A stretch of 64,000 nucleotides of DNA, taken from positions 1 through 64,000 of the forward strand of contig NZ_AEWG01000027.1 of the NCBI RefSeq assembly GCF_000190375.1, in the 5' to 3' direction. The notes beneath the pieces are model-generated. The model was not told the origin of the DNA and made no database searches. It worked only from the letters and a program-made list of their open reading frames with translations. A program made the translations under genes and the position numbers. This document shows, one piece after another, positions 26,307-37,257 of this stretch. Positions within the stretch are counted from its first letter, which is position 1. Every line of letters begins with the position of its first letter. This DNA comes from Rubrivivax benzoatilyticus JA2 = ATCC BAA-35. GTDB lineage: Bacteria > Pseudomonadota > Gammaproteobacteria > Burkholderiales > Burkholderiaceae_C.

Positions 26307-27230
26307 ATGGACGCCCCGGTTCCCTCGCCTTTCCACACCAGCAGCGGCGCGCCGCTGCGCTGGGGCGCCGAGGACATCTGGCAGCAGCTGCAGCCGCTGC
26401 TGCCCGGGGTCAGCGTCGAGGTCGTCGCGCGCACCGACTCGACGAACACACGCCTGATCGAACGCGCCCGCGCCCAGGCCGGCCAGCGTGACGCGCCGGT
26501 CTCGCGGCCGGGCGAGCTGCGCGACGTCGGCGACGTGCCGCGTGCCCCCTACGGCCGCCGCGCCGGCGACACCGAACCCTGCCTGCTGGTGGCCGAACAC
26601 CAGACCGGCGGCCGCGGCCGCCTCGGTCGCGACTGGCTGGGCTCTGCGGGCGCGTCGCTGACCTTCTCGCTGGCACTGCCGCTGGCGCCGCGCGACTGGT
26701 CGGGGCTGTCGCTCGCGGTGGGCGTCGCGCTCGCCGAGGCACTGGACATCGCGCCGCCGCGCATCGGGCTGAAGTGGCCCAACGACCTGTGGATCCTCGA
26801 CGGCCCGGGCCGCGGCCGCAAGCTCGGCGGCATCCTCATCGAGACCGTGCCGGTCAACCAGCGCCGCATGTGCATCGTCGGCGTCGGCCTGAACGTGCTG
26901 CCGCAGCCGGCCGAGGGCCTGACACACGGCTACGCCTGCCTGCAGGAGCTCGACGGCGACACCAGCGCGCCGCGTGCGCTGGCCGCGGTGGCCGCGCCGC
27001 TGGTGCGTGCGCTGCAGCGTTTCGAGGCCGAAGGCTTCGCCGCCTTCCAGGCCGGTTTCGAGCGCCGCGACCTGCTGGCCGGCCTGCCGGTGACGACCAC
27101 CGGGGCCGAACCTCTGCACGGCGTGGCCGAAGGCGTCGACGAACGCGGCGCGCTGCGCGTGCGCGCCGGCACGCTGCACACGCTGGTCAGCGGCGAGGTC
27201 AGCGTGCGCCTGCGGGACGACGCATGCTGA
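26307..27230 (+). CDS. birA: Biotin-[acetyl-CoA-carboxylase] ligase BirA
   Basis: The 307-residue protein is a BirA without the N-terminal DNA-binding domain. It has the DSTNTRL substrate motif (about 44-50), the biotin/ATP loop GGRGRLGRDW (about 101-110), LKWPNDL and GGILIE. It attaches biotin to the BCCP subunit of acetyl-CoA carboxylase. An insert of roughly 30 residues separates DSTNTRL from LLVAEHQ and is longer than in E. coli. The 3' end overlaps the SPOR gene by seven bases. A coaX gene often found directly after birA in related species is absent here. Confidence 0.93.
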   Translation: MDAPVPSPFHTSSGAPLRWGAEDIWQQLQPLLPGVSVEVVARTDSTNTRLIERARAQAGQRDAPVSRPGELRDVGDVPRAPYGRRAGDTEPCLLVAEHQTGGRGRLGRDWLGSAGASLTFSLALPLAPRDWSGLSLAVGVALAEALDIAPPRIGLKWPNDLWILDGPGRGRKLGGILIETVPVNQRRMCIVGVGLNVLPQPAEGLTHGYACLQELDGDTSAPRALAAVAAPLVRALQRFEAEGFAAFQAGFERRDLLAGLPVTTTGAEPLHGVAEGVDERGALRVRAGTLHTLVSGEVSVRLRDDAC

Positions 27231-27871
27231 GAGCCCTGGCCGCCCTGCTGATCGGCGCCAACCTGCTGTTCTTCGCCTGGGCCCGGGGCTGGCTCGACCC
27301 GGCGGTGCCGCCGCCGCAGCACGGCCAGCGCGAGCCGGCGCGGCTGGCCGCCCAGCTCAACGCCGACACGCTGCGCATCGTCAGCCCGCAGGCCGCCAGC
27401 GCGGCGGCAGCCAGCGTCGCCTGCGTCGAGGCCGGCCCGTTCAACGACGCCGACGTCGGCAGCGCCGAGCAGGCGCTGATCGCCGCCGGCCTGCCCGGCG
27501 ACCTCTGGAAACGCCGCGAGCTGCAGCCGCCGCCGGTCTGGCTGGTCTACATGGGCCGCTTCAACGACGCCGCGCAGCGGCGCGCCCGCAGCGACGCGCT
27601 GCAGAAGCTGCGTGTGGCCCACGAAGCGCTGGACGCGCCAGCCGAACTCGCCCCCGGTCTCGTGCTGTCGCGCCACGGTTCGCGCGAAGACGCCGAACGG
27701 GCGCTGGCCGCCGCCTCGGCCAAGGGCGTGAAGACCGCGCGCGCCGTCGCGCTGCCGCCCCCGCCGCCGCAGCACTGGCTGCGTGTGCCGCGCGCCGACG
27801 CCACGCTGCAGGCCCGCCTGGGCGAGACCGCGCTGCCCGGCGGCACCCGCTTCCACCGCTGCCCGCGCTGA
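27224..27871 (+). CDS. SPOR-domain protein with N-terminal membrane anchor
   Basis: This 215-residue protein starts at ATG 27224 inside birA. A single hydrophobic helix (MLRALAALLIGANLLFFAWARGW) anchors it, and the rest is periplasmic. The region WLVYMGRFNDAAQRRARSDALQKLRVAHEAL...LVLSRHGSREDAERAL matches the SPOR fold, which binds denuded glycan strands of septal peptidoglycan. Proline-rich segments flank it. The same gene class often follows birA-coaX in Burkholderiales. A direct division role is inferred from the fold only. Confidence 0.78.
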   Translation: MLRALAALLIGANLLFFAWARGWLDPAVPPPQHGQREPARLAAQLNADTLRIVSPQAASAAAASVACVEAGPFNDADVGSAEQALIAAGLPGDLWKRRELQPPPVWLVYMGRFNDAAQRRARSDALQKLRVAHEALDAPAELAPGLVLSRHGSREDAERALAAASAKGVKTARAVALPPPPPQHWLRVPRADATLQARLGETALPGGTRFHRCPR

Positions 27872-27884
27872 ACGCGCCGCCCAT

Positions 27885-27910
27885 GAAAAACGGCCCCGCG
27901 AGGGGGCCGT
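27885..27910 (-). terminator. Intrinsic terminator, probably for gapA
   Basis: On the minus strand ACGGCCCC and GGGGCCGT (27910-27890) form an 8-bp stem followed by TTTTT (27889-27885). It lies about 150 bases beyond the gapA stop. On the plus strand only weak downstream bases follow, so it serves mainly the leftward transcript. Confidence 0.7.
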
Positions 27911-27931
27911 CGTCATCGCCAAGCCGCCGAA

Positions 27932-28061
27932 CTCCCCTCGGGGACAGACCGCCGCAGGCGGTCAGGGGGAGCGGCGTCACCCGGCGCGGGCCGAACCCGA
28001 TCCGGGTCTCCCGGTCGGGTTCGGAGCCCCCTCGGGGGGCGGCCGCCAGGCGGCCGGGGGC

Positions 28062-28063
<2 letters not shown>
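27932..28063. repeat. Three consecutive GC-rich nested hairpins at the gapA 3' end
   Basis: Hairpin one nests GACCGCC/GGCGGTC inside CTCCCC/GGGGGAG (27932-27971). Hairpin two pairs CCGAACCCGA with TCGGGTTCGG (27991-28024). Hairpin three nests GGCCGCC/GGCGGCC inside GAGCCCCC/GGGGGCTC (28024-28063), touching the gapA stop codon. This explains the 190-base gap. They resemble the hairpins at 51121-51187 and may be extragenic palindromes or RNA-stabilising structures. Confidence 0.75.
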
Positions 28064-29168
<1,105 letters not shown>

Positions 29169-29225
29169 TCACGCGCCGGCCCGCGGGCGGTGGAGGGCAA
29201 ACGCGAGTGGCGCAGCCCACGGCGG

Positions 29226-31253
29226 TCAGCGGTCGAGCACCTTGCGCACGACCGCGGCGACGTTCTCCGGCGTGAAGCCGAAGAGCTTGAACAGCACGCC
29301 GGCCGGCGCGCTCTCGCCGTAGCGGTCGAGGCCGACGACGGCGGCGCAGCCGTACTTCCACCAGCCGTCGGTGACGCCGGCCTCGACGGCGATGCGCGGC
29401 AGCTTGGCCGGCAGCACCGAGAGCTTGTACTCGACGCTCTGGCGGTCGAAGGTCGTCGTGCTGGGCATGCTGACGACACGCACGGCGATGCCGGCGGCGG
29501 CCAGCTGGGCCTGGGCGTGCAGCGCCAGCTGCACCTCGCTGCCGGTGGCGATGATCACCGCCTGCGGCGCCTTCTTCAGGCCCACCTCGGCCGGCTCGGC
29601 GAGCACGTAGGCGCCCTTGCCGATGTCTTCCAGCGTCGCCTTCGGCGCGTAGGGCAGGTTCTGGCGCGACAGCAGCAGCGCCGTCGGGCGGTCGGTGTTG
29701 CCGATCGCCACCGTCCAGGCCACCGTCGTCTCGGCGGTGTCGGCCGGACGCCAGACGTCCAGGTTCGGGATCAGGCGCAGCGACGCGGCGTGTTCGACGC
29801 TCTGGTGCGTCGGGCCGTCTTCGCCGAGACCGATCGAGTCGTGGGTGAAGACGTGCACGACACGCTGCTTCATCAGCGCGGCCATTCGGATCGCGTTGCG
29901 GCTGTAGTCGCTGAACGTGAGGAAGGTGCCGCCGTAGGGGATGAAGCCGCCGTGCAGCGCGACGCCGTTCATCACCGCCGCCATGCCGAACTCGCGCACG
30001 CCGTAGTTGATGTGGCGGCCGCCGTTGGCCGCGCCGTCGTCGCCGAAGCGCAGCGCCGGCGTCGAGCTGGTGTTGGTCAGGTTGGAGCCGGTCAGGTCGG
30101 CCGAGCCGCCGAGCAGCTCGGGCAGGGCCTTGGTGAAGGCTTCCAGGGCCAGCTGGCTGGCCTTGCGCGTGGCCACCGTCTCGGCCTTGTCGTGCGCGGC
30201 GATCGCGGCGTCGGCGGCGATGCGCGCGAAGCCGGCGGGCAGCTCGCCCTTCATGCGGCGCTCGTACTCGGCGGCCAGCTCGGGGAAGGCGGCGCGGTAG
30301 GCGGCGAAGGCCTTGTTCCAGGCGGCCTGCGCGGCGGCGCCGGTCTTGCGCGCGTCCCAGGCGGCGTAGGCGGTCTTGGGCACGACGAAGGGCTCGTGGG
30401 CCCAGCCCAGGCCTTCGCGCACCAGCGCGATCTCGGCGGCGCCCAGCGGCTCGCCGTGCGCCTTGGAGGTGCCGGCGCGGTTGGGCGAGCCCTTGCCGAT
30501 CGTCGTCTTGCAGATCACCAGCGTCGGCTTGGTGGCCGAGGCGCGGGCCTGGGCCAGCGCCGCGTCGACGGCGGCGACGTCATGACCGTCGACCGGGCCG
30601 ACGACGTTCCAGCCGTAGGCGTCGAAACGCTTGGCGACGTCGTCGACGTACCAGGGCGTGACCTGGCCGTCGATCGAGATGCCGTTGTCGTCGTACAGCG
30701 CGACCAGCTTGTTCAGCTTCCAGGCACCGGCCAGCGCGCAGGCCTCGTGGCTGATGCCTTCCATCAGGCAGCCGTCGCCGAGGAAGACGTAGGTGCGGTG
30801 GTCGACGATCTCGTGGCCCGGGCGGTTGAACTGCTGGGCCAGCAGCTTCTCGGCCAGCGCCATGCCGACGGCGTTGGTGATGCCCTGGCCCAGCGGGCCG
30901 GTGGTCGTCTCGACACCCGGCGTGACGTCGACCTCGGGGTGGCCCGGCGTCTTGCTGTGCAGCTGGCGGAAGTTGCGCAGCTCCTCGACCGGCAGGTCGT
31001 AGCCCGTGAGGTGCAGCAGCGCGTAGATCAGCATCGAGCCGTGGCCGTTGCTCAGCACGAAGCGGTCGCGCTCGGCCCACTTCGGGTCGGCCGGGTTGTG
31101 CTTGAGGTGGCGGCCCCAGAGCGCGACGGCCATCTCGGCCATGCCCATCGGGGCGCCGGGGTGGCCGGAGTTGGCTTGCTGCACCGCGTCCATCGCGAGC
31201 GCTCGCACCGCGTTGGCCATCAGCGCGGTGTCAGGGGAGGAGGTCTTGGCCAT
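29226..31253 (-). CDS. tkt: Transketolase
   Basis: This 675-residue thiamine-diphosphate enzyme has the N-terminal [24 protein letters not shown], the cofactor motif [18 protein letters not shown]...[11 protein letters not shown] near residues 150-190, and the central [19 protein letters not shown]. It transfers two-carbon units in the pentose phosphate pathway. It is transcribed toward gapA. The gap 29058-29225 shows a GC-rich inverted stretch but no confident promoter. Confidence 0.97.
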   Translation of the reverse strand: MAKTSSPDTALMANAVRALAMDAVQQANSGHPGAPMGMAEMAVALWGRHLKHNPADPKWAERDRFVLSNGHGSMLIYALLHLTGYDLPVEELRNFRQLHSKTPGHPEVDVTPGVETTTGPLGQGITNAVGMALAEKLLAQQFNRPGHEIVDHRTYVFLGDGCLMEGISHEACALAGAWKLNKLVALYDDNGISIDGQVTPWYVDDVAKRFDAYGWNVVGPVDGHDVAAVDAALAQARASATKPTLVICKTTIGKGSPNRAGTSKAHGEPLGAAEIALVREGLGWAHEPFVVPKTAYAAWDARKTGAAAQAAWNKAFAAYRAAFPELAAEYERRMKGELPAGFARIAADAAIAAHDKAETVATRKASQLALEAFTKALPELLGGSADLTGSNLTNTSSTPALRFGDDGAANGGRHINYGVREFGMAAVMNGVALHGGFIPYGGTFLTFSDYSRNAIRMAALMKQRVVHVFTHDSIGLGEDGPTHQSVEHAASLRLIPNLDVWRPADTAETTVAWTVAIGNTDRPTALLLSRQNLPYAPKATLEDIGKGAYVLAEPAEVGLKKAPQAVIIATGSEVQLALHAQAQLAAAGIAVRVVSMPSTTTFDRQSVEYKLSVLPAKLPRIAVEAGVTDGWWKYGCAAVVGLDRYGESAPAGVLFKLFGFTPENVAAVVRKVLDR

Positions 31254-31331
31254 GCTGCGCCGGCAACCGCGAGGGCGCCGCCGTGGGTGAAGAAAGCCTT
31301 CGATTCTAGGGCGCCCCTACACTGCCGGCCG

Positions 31332-32024
31332 ATGAGCGCCCGAGCCCTGATCCTCGCCGCCGGCCGCGGCGAGCGCATGCGACCGCTGACCGACACCACA
31401 CCGAAGCCGCTGCTGCCGGTGCGCGGGCGGCCGATGATCGAGTGGCATCTGCTCGCGCTGGCCAAGGCCGGCGTGCGCGAGGTCGTCATCAACACCGCCT
31501 GGCTGGAGGAGCAGTTCCCGGCCGCGCTGGGCGACGGCTCGCGCTGGGGCCTCGTGATCCGCTGGTCGGCCGAGGGGGCGGCCTGGGGCGGTGCGCTGGA
31601 AACGGCCGGCGGCATCGCCACCGCGCTGCCCTGGCTGGCGCCGAACGGCGACGAGGCCTTCTGGGTCGTCTCGGGCGACATCGTCGCGCCAGACTTCGGC
31701 TTCGACGACGCCGAGCGCCGCCGCTTCGAGGACAGCGGCGACCTGGGCCACCTGTGGCTGGTGCCCAACCCGGACTTCAACACCCGCGGCGACTTCGCGC
31801 TCGGCCCCGGCGGCCGCCTGTCGCGCGATGGCGAACGCGCCTGGACCTACGCCAACCTGGCGCTGCTGCGCCCGGCCATCCTTGCCGGGCTCGAAGCCGG
31901 CACACGCGCGCCGCTGGGCCCGCACCTGTTCGCCGCCGCCGCGGCGGGCCGCCTGTCGGGCGAGCCCTGGCGCGGCGAGTGGCACAACGTCGGCACGCCC
32001 CAGCAGCTCGCGGCGCTGGACTGA
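31332..32024 (+). CDS. murU: N-acetylmuramate alpha-1-phosphate uridylyltransferase MurU-like
   Basis: This 230-residue nucleotidyltransferase begins MSARALILAAGRGERMRPLTDTTPKPLLPV, the sugar-nucleotide pyrophosphorylase signature. It also has GGALETAGGI, VVSGDIVAPD and a C-terminal WHNVGTPQQL. Its length and these segments fit MurU of the peptidoglycan recycling route (MurNAc-1-P to UDP-MurNAc). The usual partner kinase amgK is not adjacent; instead a convergent PhoX gene follows. A related hexose-1-phosphate nucleotidyltransferase remains possible. Confidence 0.85.
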   Translation: MSARALILAAGRGERMRPLTDTTPKPLLPVRGRPMIEWHLLALAKAGVREVVINTAWLEEQFPAALGDGSRWGLVIRWSAEGAAWGGALETAGGIATALPWLAPNGDEAFWVVSGDIVAPDFGFDDAERRRFEDSGDLGHLWLVPNPDFNTRGDFALGPGGRLSRDGERAWTYANLALLRPAILAGLEAGTRAPLGPHLFAAAAAGRLSGEPWRGEWHNVGTPQQLAALD

Positions 32025-32047
32025 GCGGCGCCGCGCGGGCAGCGGGC

Positions 32048-34237
32048 TCAGGTCCCGATGATCCCGCCGTCGTCCTTGGTGATCACGACGACCGTCGAAC
32101 GCGGGCGCCCGCCCGGCAGCGGCGTCACGCCGTCGGACTCGACCGACCACTGCGACTGCGGCCAGTTCGAGTACTGCGTCGGGTTGGCCGCGCTCGAGTC
32201 CTCGCCCGGGTGCTGGACGCCGACGAACATCGTGCGGCCGTCGGGCGTCATCGTCACGCCGGTGACCTCGGCGTTCGGCGGCGCGGTCAGGAAGCGGCGC
32301 GTGGCCCCGGTGGCCGGGTCGGCGCAGACCATGCAGTTGGCGCCGATGTGCACCCAGTCGCCCTGGGCGTTGCCGGCCTGGTCGGTCTGCACCCAGAGGC
32401 GGCCGAAGGGGTCGAACCACAGGCCGTCGGGCGCGCCGTAGTCGGCGCTGCCGTTCGGGTCGTCGGCGATGTTGCCGCGGTAGTCGTTGCTCGGCTTGGC
32501 GGTCTTCGTCGTCGCGCTGTCGCCGGCCTGCACGAACAGGTCCCAGGCGAAACGCGTCGCGGCGACGCTCCTGCCGGCTTCGCGCCAGCGGATGATGTGG
32601 CCGTAGACGTTGTCCTCGCGCGGGTTGGCCGCGTCCACCGGCGGGCGCGCCGAGCCGGCGGCGGTGCTGCCGTCGGCGGCGTTGGCCGAGGCGCTGCTCG
32701 TGCCGCGGCGGTTGTTGTTGGTCAGCGTGCAGTAGACCTCGATCTCCTCGAAGCCGCCGATGCGCGGGCGTGCGCCGGTCCACTCCGGGCGGTCCATCAT
32801 CGTCGCGCCGACGGCGTCGGCGGCCATGCGCGTCTTGATCAGGATCTTGGCCTGGACCTCGGCGTCGTCGGCGCCGGCGAAGTTCGGGTTGTCGCGCAGC
32901 TTGACGCCGTCGATGCCGACGGTGTCGGGCGCCAGCGCGATCCAGACGCCGGTCAGGTCGCTGTCGAAACGCGCGACGTACAGCGTGCCCTCGTCGAGCA
33001 GGTTGCGGTTGGCCGCGCGCAGCGCCGGGTTGTAGCGGCGCTTGGCGACGAACTTGTAGATGTACTCGTTGCGCTCGTCGTCGCCCATGTAGAAGGCGAT
33101 GCGGTGATCGTCGTCGACGACGTGCTGCACGCTCTCGTGCTTGAAGCGGCCGAGCATCGTGCGCTTGACCGGCGTGCTGTCGGGGCGGAAGGGGTCGATC
33201 TCGACGACCCAGCCGAACAGGTGCGGCTCGTTCGGGTTGGTGCTGAGGTCGAAACGCGGATCGGTGGTGTGCCAGCGGTAGCCGTTGCCCGAGGTGCTCA
33301 GGCCGTAGCGGCGGTTGAGCTTGCCGACCTCGGTGGCGGTCGTGGTGTCCAGGGCGCCGGTGGCGCCGAAGTTGCCGTTCCAGTTCTCCTCGCAGGTCAG
33401 GTAGGTGCCCCAGGGCGTCCAGCCGTGGGCGCAGTTGTTGATCGTGCCGTAGGCCACCGTGCCGTCGGTCGTGCCGCCGGTGGGCGTGGTCGCGGCGTCG
33501 GTGATCGTGAACTCGCGCGTCTTCAGCAGCGCGTGGCCGGCCGCCGGGCCGGAGATGCGCATGAAGGTGTTGGCGGTGATGCGGCGGCCGAACGGAGAGC
33601 GCCTGACGACACGCCACTGGCCGCGCACACGCGCCGCCTCGACGATGGACACGCCGTGTGCGGCCTGCGACTTGCGCGTCTTGGCCAGCGTGTAGCCGGC
33701 GCCGACCAGCCCGTCGGGGTGCAGCACCTCCTCGTGCGTGTATTCGTTGTTCACGCACAGCAGGCCGTGCTCGGGGTTCTCGCGGCCGTCGCGGCGCGGG
33801 AACGGGAAGAAGTGCATGCCGTCGTTGTGCATGCCGAACTGCAGCGCCTGCTCGGCGGCGCTCTCGCGCGCATCGCCGGCGAAGGCCGGGCCGCCCGGCA
33901 TGATCGGGTCGCCCCAGGCGACGAAGGCGCGCGCGGTGTAACCCGCCGGCACGGTGACGCGGTCGGCCACCGGCGCCAGGCTCGGCGGCACGCTGGTGAA
34001 GCTGATGCCCGGCGGGCCGCCGTCCGCTGCGGCGGCGCGGCCCAGCGGACGCGCCTCGACGCTGTCGACCAGGCCGCCGAGCGTCAGCCCGCCGGCCGAG
34101 GCCAGCGCCGCGGCGCCCAGGCCACCGCCGACGAAACGCCGGCGCGCCGGGTCGACGGCGTCGACGACGGCGTGGATGTCACGCGAGGTCGACGGATTGA
34201 GGGAGACGTCGTTGCGCGGATGCTGCTTGCCCTTCAT
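32048..34237 (-). CDS. PhoX-family (DUF839) alkaline phosphatase, Tat-exported
   Basis: I place the start at ATG 34237 behind a strong AGCAGGAG site, giving 729 residues; the frame continues upstream. A twin-arginine-type signal (RRRFVGGGLGAAALASAGG, about 41-60) precedes the mature protein. Family blocks include FVAWGDPI, HNDGMHFFPFP, GLLCVNNEYTH, and a later WVVEIDPF. PhoX phosphatases are periplasmic, use calcium and iron, and release phosphate from monoesters under phosphate limitation. No Pho box is evident to me in the upstream 90 bases. Confidence 0.9.
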   Translation of the reverse strand: MKGKQHPRNDVSLNPSTSRDIHAVVDAVDPARRRFVGGGLGAAALASAGGLTLGGLVDSVEARPLGRAAAADGGPPGISFTSVPPSLAPVADRVTVPAGYTARAFVAWGDPIMPGGPAFAGDARESAAEQALQFGMHNDGMHFFPFPRRDGRENPEHGLLCVNNEYTHEEVLHPDGLVGAGYTLAKTRKSQAAHGVSIVEAARVRGQWRVVRRSPFGRRITANTFMRISGPAAGHALLKTREFTITDAATTPTGGTTDGTVAYGTINNCAHGWTPWGTYLTCEENWNGNFGATGALDTTTATEVGKLNRRYGLSTSGNGYRWHTTDPRFDLSTNPNEPHLFGWVVEIDPFRPDSTPVKRTMLGRFKHESVQHVVDDDHRIAFYMGDDERNEYIYKFVAKRRYNPALRAANRNLLDEGTLYVARFDSDLTGVWIALAPDTVGIDGVKLRDNPNFAGADDAEVQAKILIKTRMAADAVGATMMDRPEWTGARPRIGGFEEIEVYCTLTNNNRRGTSSASANAADGSTAAGSARPPVDAANPREDNVYGHIIRWREAGRSVAATRFAWDLFVQAGDSATTKTAKPSNDYRGNIADDPNGSADYGAPDGLWFDPFGRLWVQTDQAGNAQGDWVHIGANCMVCADPATGATRRFLTAPPNAEVTGVTMTPDGRTMFVGVQHPGEDSSAANPTQYSNWPQSQWSVESDGVTPLPGGRPRSTVVVITKDDGGIIGT

Positions 34238-34327
34238 GCCTGGCTCCTGCTGGGGTGCTGGGCAGGCGGGGGCCTGCCGCGAAACCCCGGATGCTCCCGG
34301 GCGCCCGCGACAGATGCATGACAAACG

Positions 34328-35308
34328 TCAGTCCGCTAGACCCTGGGTAACCCCGTTGATGCGGGACAGGACTTCCGGCGTCAGGCGCTCGACCAGCGCC
34401 ATCGCGCCGAGGTTGGCCTTCAGCTGCTCGACACGCGAGGCGCCGGTGATCACGCTGCTGACCCGCGGGTTGTGTGCCACCCAGGCGATCGCCAGCTGGG
34501 CCAGCGTGCCGCCGAGCTCGGCGGCGATCGGCTCGAGCTTCGCGACGGCCTCGTTCTTGGCCGCGTCGGTCAGGCCGTCGCGCAGGAAGGCCATGTTCTC
34601 CATCGCGCCGCGGCTGCCGGCAGGCACGCCGCCGCGGTACTTGCCGGTCAGCAGGCCCGAGGCCAGCGGGCTCCAGGTCGTCAGGCCCAGGCCCAGGTCT
34701 TCGTAGAGGCGGGCGTACTCCTGCTCGACGCGGCGGCGGTGGAACAGGTGGTACTGCGGCTGCTCGACCACCGGCTTGTGCCAGCCGTGGCGATCGGCCA
34801 GCTCCCAGGCGGCGCGGATGTCGGCGGCGCTCCATTCGCTGGTGCCCCAGTACAGCGCCTTGCCCTGCACGATGAGGTCGTTCATCGCGCGCGCGGTCTC
34901 CTCGATCGGCGTGTTCGGGTCCGGGCGGTGGCAGTAGATGACGTCGATGAAGTCCAGGCCGAAGCGCTGCAGCGAGCCGTCGACGGCCTGCATCAGGTAC
35001 TTGCGGTTCAGCGTGTCCTTGCGGTTGACGGCCTCGCCGCTGCGGTCCAGGCCCCAGAAGTACTTGCTGGTGACGACGTAGTTCAGCCGCGGCCAGCCCA
35101 GGCGGCGCAGCGCCTGGCCCATCACGAGCTCGCTCTGGCCGCCGGCATAGGCCTCGGCGTTGTCGAAGAAGTTGACGCCGGCGTCGTAGGCGGCGGCCAT
35201 CATCTCGACGGCGGCGTCGACGTCGACCTGGTTGTGGTACGTGACCCAGGAGCCCAGCGAGAGCGCGCTGACGCGCAGGCCGGAGCGGCCCAGACGGCGG
35301 TATTGCAT
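34328..35308 (-). CDS. Aldo/keto reductase, voltage-gated K+ channel beta-subunit type
   Basis: Starting at ATG 35308 the protein has 326 residues: [24 protein letters not shown]. The AKR tetrad is visible: Asp and Tyr in [13 protein letters not shown], Lys in VVTSKYFWG, His in IYCHRPD. It closely follows the YghZ/KvBeta subgroup ([27 protein letters not shown]), an NADPH-dependent aldehyde reductase group. It lies 90 bases upstream of the phoX start on the same strand and is divergent from the phosphatase gene at 35405. The physiological substrate is unknown. Confidence 0.92.
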   Translation of the reverse strand: MQYRRLGRSGLRVSALSLGSWVTYHNQVDVDAAVEMMAAAYDAGVNFFDNAEAYAGGQSELVMGQALRRLGWPRLNYVVTSKYFWGLDRSGEAVNRKDTLNRKYLMQAVDGSLQRFGLDFIDVIYCHRPDPNTPIEETARAMNDLIVQGKALYWGTSEWSAADIRAAWELADRHGWHKPVVEQPQYHLFHRRRVEQEYARLYEDLGLGLTTWSPLASGLLTGKYRGGVPAGSRGAMENMAFLRDGLTDAAKNEAVAKLEPIAAELGGTLAQLAIAWVAHNPRVSSVITGASRVEQLKANLGAMALVERLTPEVLSRINGVTQGLAD

Positions 35309-35404
35309 GGTGGTGGCGGAAGGCACGATGAGAGACAGGAGGCCGATGCTAGTGGGTCGCTGCGGCGACAGCCGGCCCGGCGGCGGGCGTCCACAATCGG
35401 CGCG

Positions 35405-36073
35405 ATGGGAACGCTCTACCTCGTGCGCCATGGCCAGGCCTCGTTCGGCGCCGACGACTACGACGTGCTCAGCGAGCTGGGCCAGCGCCAGTGCCGCCAG
35501 CTCGGCATCTGGTTCCGCGAGCGCGGCATCCGCTTCGACGCCGCCTTCCACGGTTCGCTGAAGCGCCAGCGCGCCTCGTACGAGGCGATCGCCGAGGGCC
35601 ACGGTGCGGTGCCGCCGGCGGCGCTGCGGCCGCAGCTCGACGAGTACGACAGCCTGGCGCTGCTGAAGGCCGCGCACCCCGAGCCGCTGCCGGCGGCCGA
35701 CACGCCCGAGTCCTACCGCCGCTACTTCCAGCTGCTGCGCGCAGCGCTGGCGCGCTGGATGGCCGGCGAGATCGCACCGGCCGGCATGCCGAGCTACGTC
35801 GACTGGCGCGCCGGCATCGTCGCCGTGCTCGACGAGGTGCAGCGCGTCCAGGACGGCAACGTGCTGCTGGTCGCCAGCGGCGGGCCGATCTGCACCGCGC
35901 TCGGCCACCTGTTGCGCACGCCGCACGAGGTGACGATCGACCTCAACCTGCGCCTCCGCAACAGCGCGCTGACCGAGGTCGCGATCACACCGAAGCGGCT
36001 GATGCTGGTCGCCTTCAACCACCTGCCGCACCTGGACCATCCGGAGCGCCGGGGCTGGGTGACCTCGACCTGA
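35405..36073 (+). CDS. Histidine phosphatase superfamily protein
   Basis: The 222-residue protein starts at ATG 35405 with [12 protein letters not shown], the RHG catalytic motif (phospho-accepting H9). The second conserved His sits near [18 protein letters not shown], but the usual GH pair is not obvious there; SGGPI replaces SHGGVI-type sequence. This suggests altered chemistry or substrate preference compared with phosphoglycerate mutases. It is followed 32 bases later by a UbiH-like gene. Substrate unknown. Confidence 0.87.
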   Translation: MGTLYLVRHGQASFGADDYDVLSELGQRQCRQLGIWFRERGIRFDAAFHGSLKRQRASYEAIAEGHGAVPPAALRPQLDEYDSLALLKAAHPEPLPAADTPESYRRYFQLLRAALARWMAGEIAPAGMPSYVDWRAGIVAVLDEVQRVQDGNVLLVASGGPICTALGHLLRTPHEVTIDLNLRLRNSALTEVAITPKRLMLVAFNHLPHLDHPERRGWVTST

Positions 36074-36105
36074 GCGGGCCCAAGCCGGCCGGCGAGAATC
36101 GGCCC

Positions 36106-37257
36106 ATGCACGAGGTCCACATCGCCGTCGTCGGCGCCGGCCCGGTCGGGCTGGCGCTGGCGCTGCACGCCGCGCGCGTGCTGCCCGCCGCCCGCATCAC
36201 CGTCTTCGACGCCCGCGCGGCGACACACGACGTCGCCGCCGACCCGCGCACGCTGGCGCTGTCGCTGGGCAGCGTGCAGTTCCTGCAGCGCCTCGTCGAC
36301 TGGACGCCGCCGCAGGCCATCGCCGAGGTGCAGGTGTCGCAGCAGCCGCCGTCCTTCGGCGACGCCGAAGTGCACATCCGCGCCGCCGAGCTCGGCGTGC
36401 CGCTGCTCGGTGCGGTGGCGACGTACGGCGAGGTCGTCGCGCCGCTGCAGCGCGGCTGGGAAGCGGCGGTGGCCGCCGAGCCGCGCAGGCTGCGGCTGCG
36501 CCTGGGCACCGCGGTGCAGGCGGTCAAGCCGATGGCCGGCGGCGTCGAGCTCGACGCCGACATCGCCGAGTGTTTCGACCTCGCCGTCGTCGCCGAAGGC
36601 GGCGTCTTCGCCGGCCAGGTGCGCAAGGCCGTCGTGCACGACTATCGCCAGACGGCCTGGGTCGGCACGCTGGCGCTGGACGGGCTGCCGCAGGGCGTGG
36701 CCTTCGAACGTTTCACGCGCGAAGGGCCGCTGGCGCTGCTGCCGCGCGCCGACGGCCGCGCCTCGCTGGTCTGGTGCGTGCCCAGCGACGACGACCCGGT
36801 GCGCCCGCTGGCCGCGCGCCAGCGCCTGGCGCTGCTGGCCGAGCGCCTGCCGGCGGCCGCCGGCCGGCCGCGCGAGATCACGCCGCTGAAAGACTTCGCG
36901 CTCGGCCTGAACGCCGAACGCACGCTGGTCGACGGCCGCTCGGTGCGCATCGGCAACGCCGCGCAGACGCTGCACCCGGTCGCCGGCCAGGGACTGAACC
37001 TCGGCCTGCGCGACGCGCACGAACTCGTCGCCGCGCTGCGGCACGCGGCCGATGTCGACAGCGCCTTGGCGCGTGTCGAATGGGCACGGTCGCCCGACCG
37101 CTGGGCGACGATCGCGACGACCGACTTCCTGGCACGCAGCTTCACCTGGCAGCTGCCCGGGCTGGGCCTGGCGCGTGGCCTCGGGCTGGCAGCGCTGCAG
37201 CAGATCACGCCGGCGCGCCATTGGCTGGCACGCAGGATGATGTTCGGATCGCGCTGA
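36106..37257 (+). CDS. ubiH: UbiH/COQ6-family FAD monooxygenase
   Basis: This 383-residue flavoprotein has the N-terminal Rossmann motif [15 protein letters not shown]-type ([14 protein letters not shown]), a DG-like segment ([12 protein letters not shown]) and the second FAD motif [25 protein letters not shown]. This pattern is that of ubiquinone-biosynthetic hydroxylases. The exact ring position (UbiH, UbiF or UbiI-type) cannot be fixed from sequence alone. It ends at the stop shared with the convergent nitrilase gene. Confidence 0.85.
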   Translation: MHEVHIAVVGAGPVGLALALHAARVLPAARITVFDARAATHDVAADPRTLALSLGSVQFLQRLVDWTPPQAIAEVQVSQQPPSFGDAEVHIRAAELGVPLLGAVATYGEVVAPLQRGWEAAVAAEPRRLRLRLGTAVQAVKPMAGGVELDADIAECFDLAVVAEGGVFAGQVRKAVVHDYRQTAWVGTLALDGLPQGVAFERFTREGPLALLPRADGRASLVWCVPSDDDPVRPLAARQRLALLAERLPAAAGRPREITPLKDFALGLNAERTLVDGRSVRIGNAAQTLHPVAGQGLNLGLRDAHELVAALRHAADVDSALARVEWARSPDRWATIATTDFLARSFTWQLPGLGLARGLGLAALQQITPARHWLARRMMFGSR

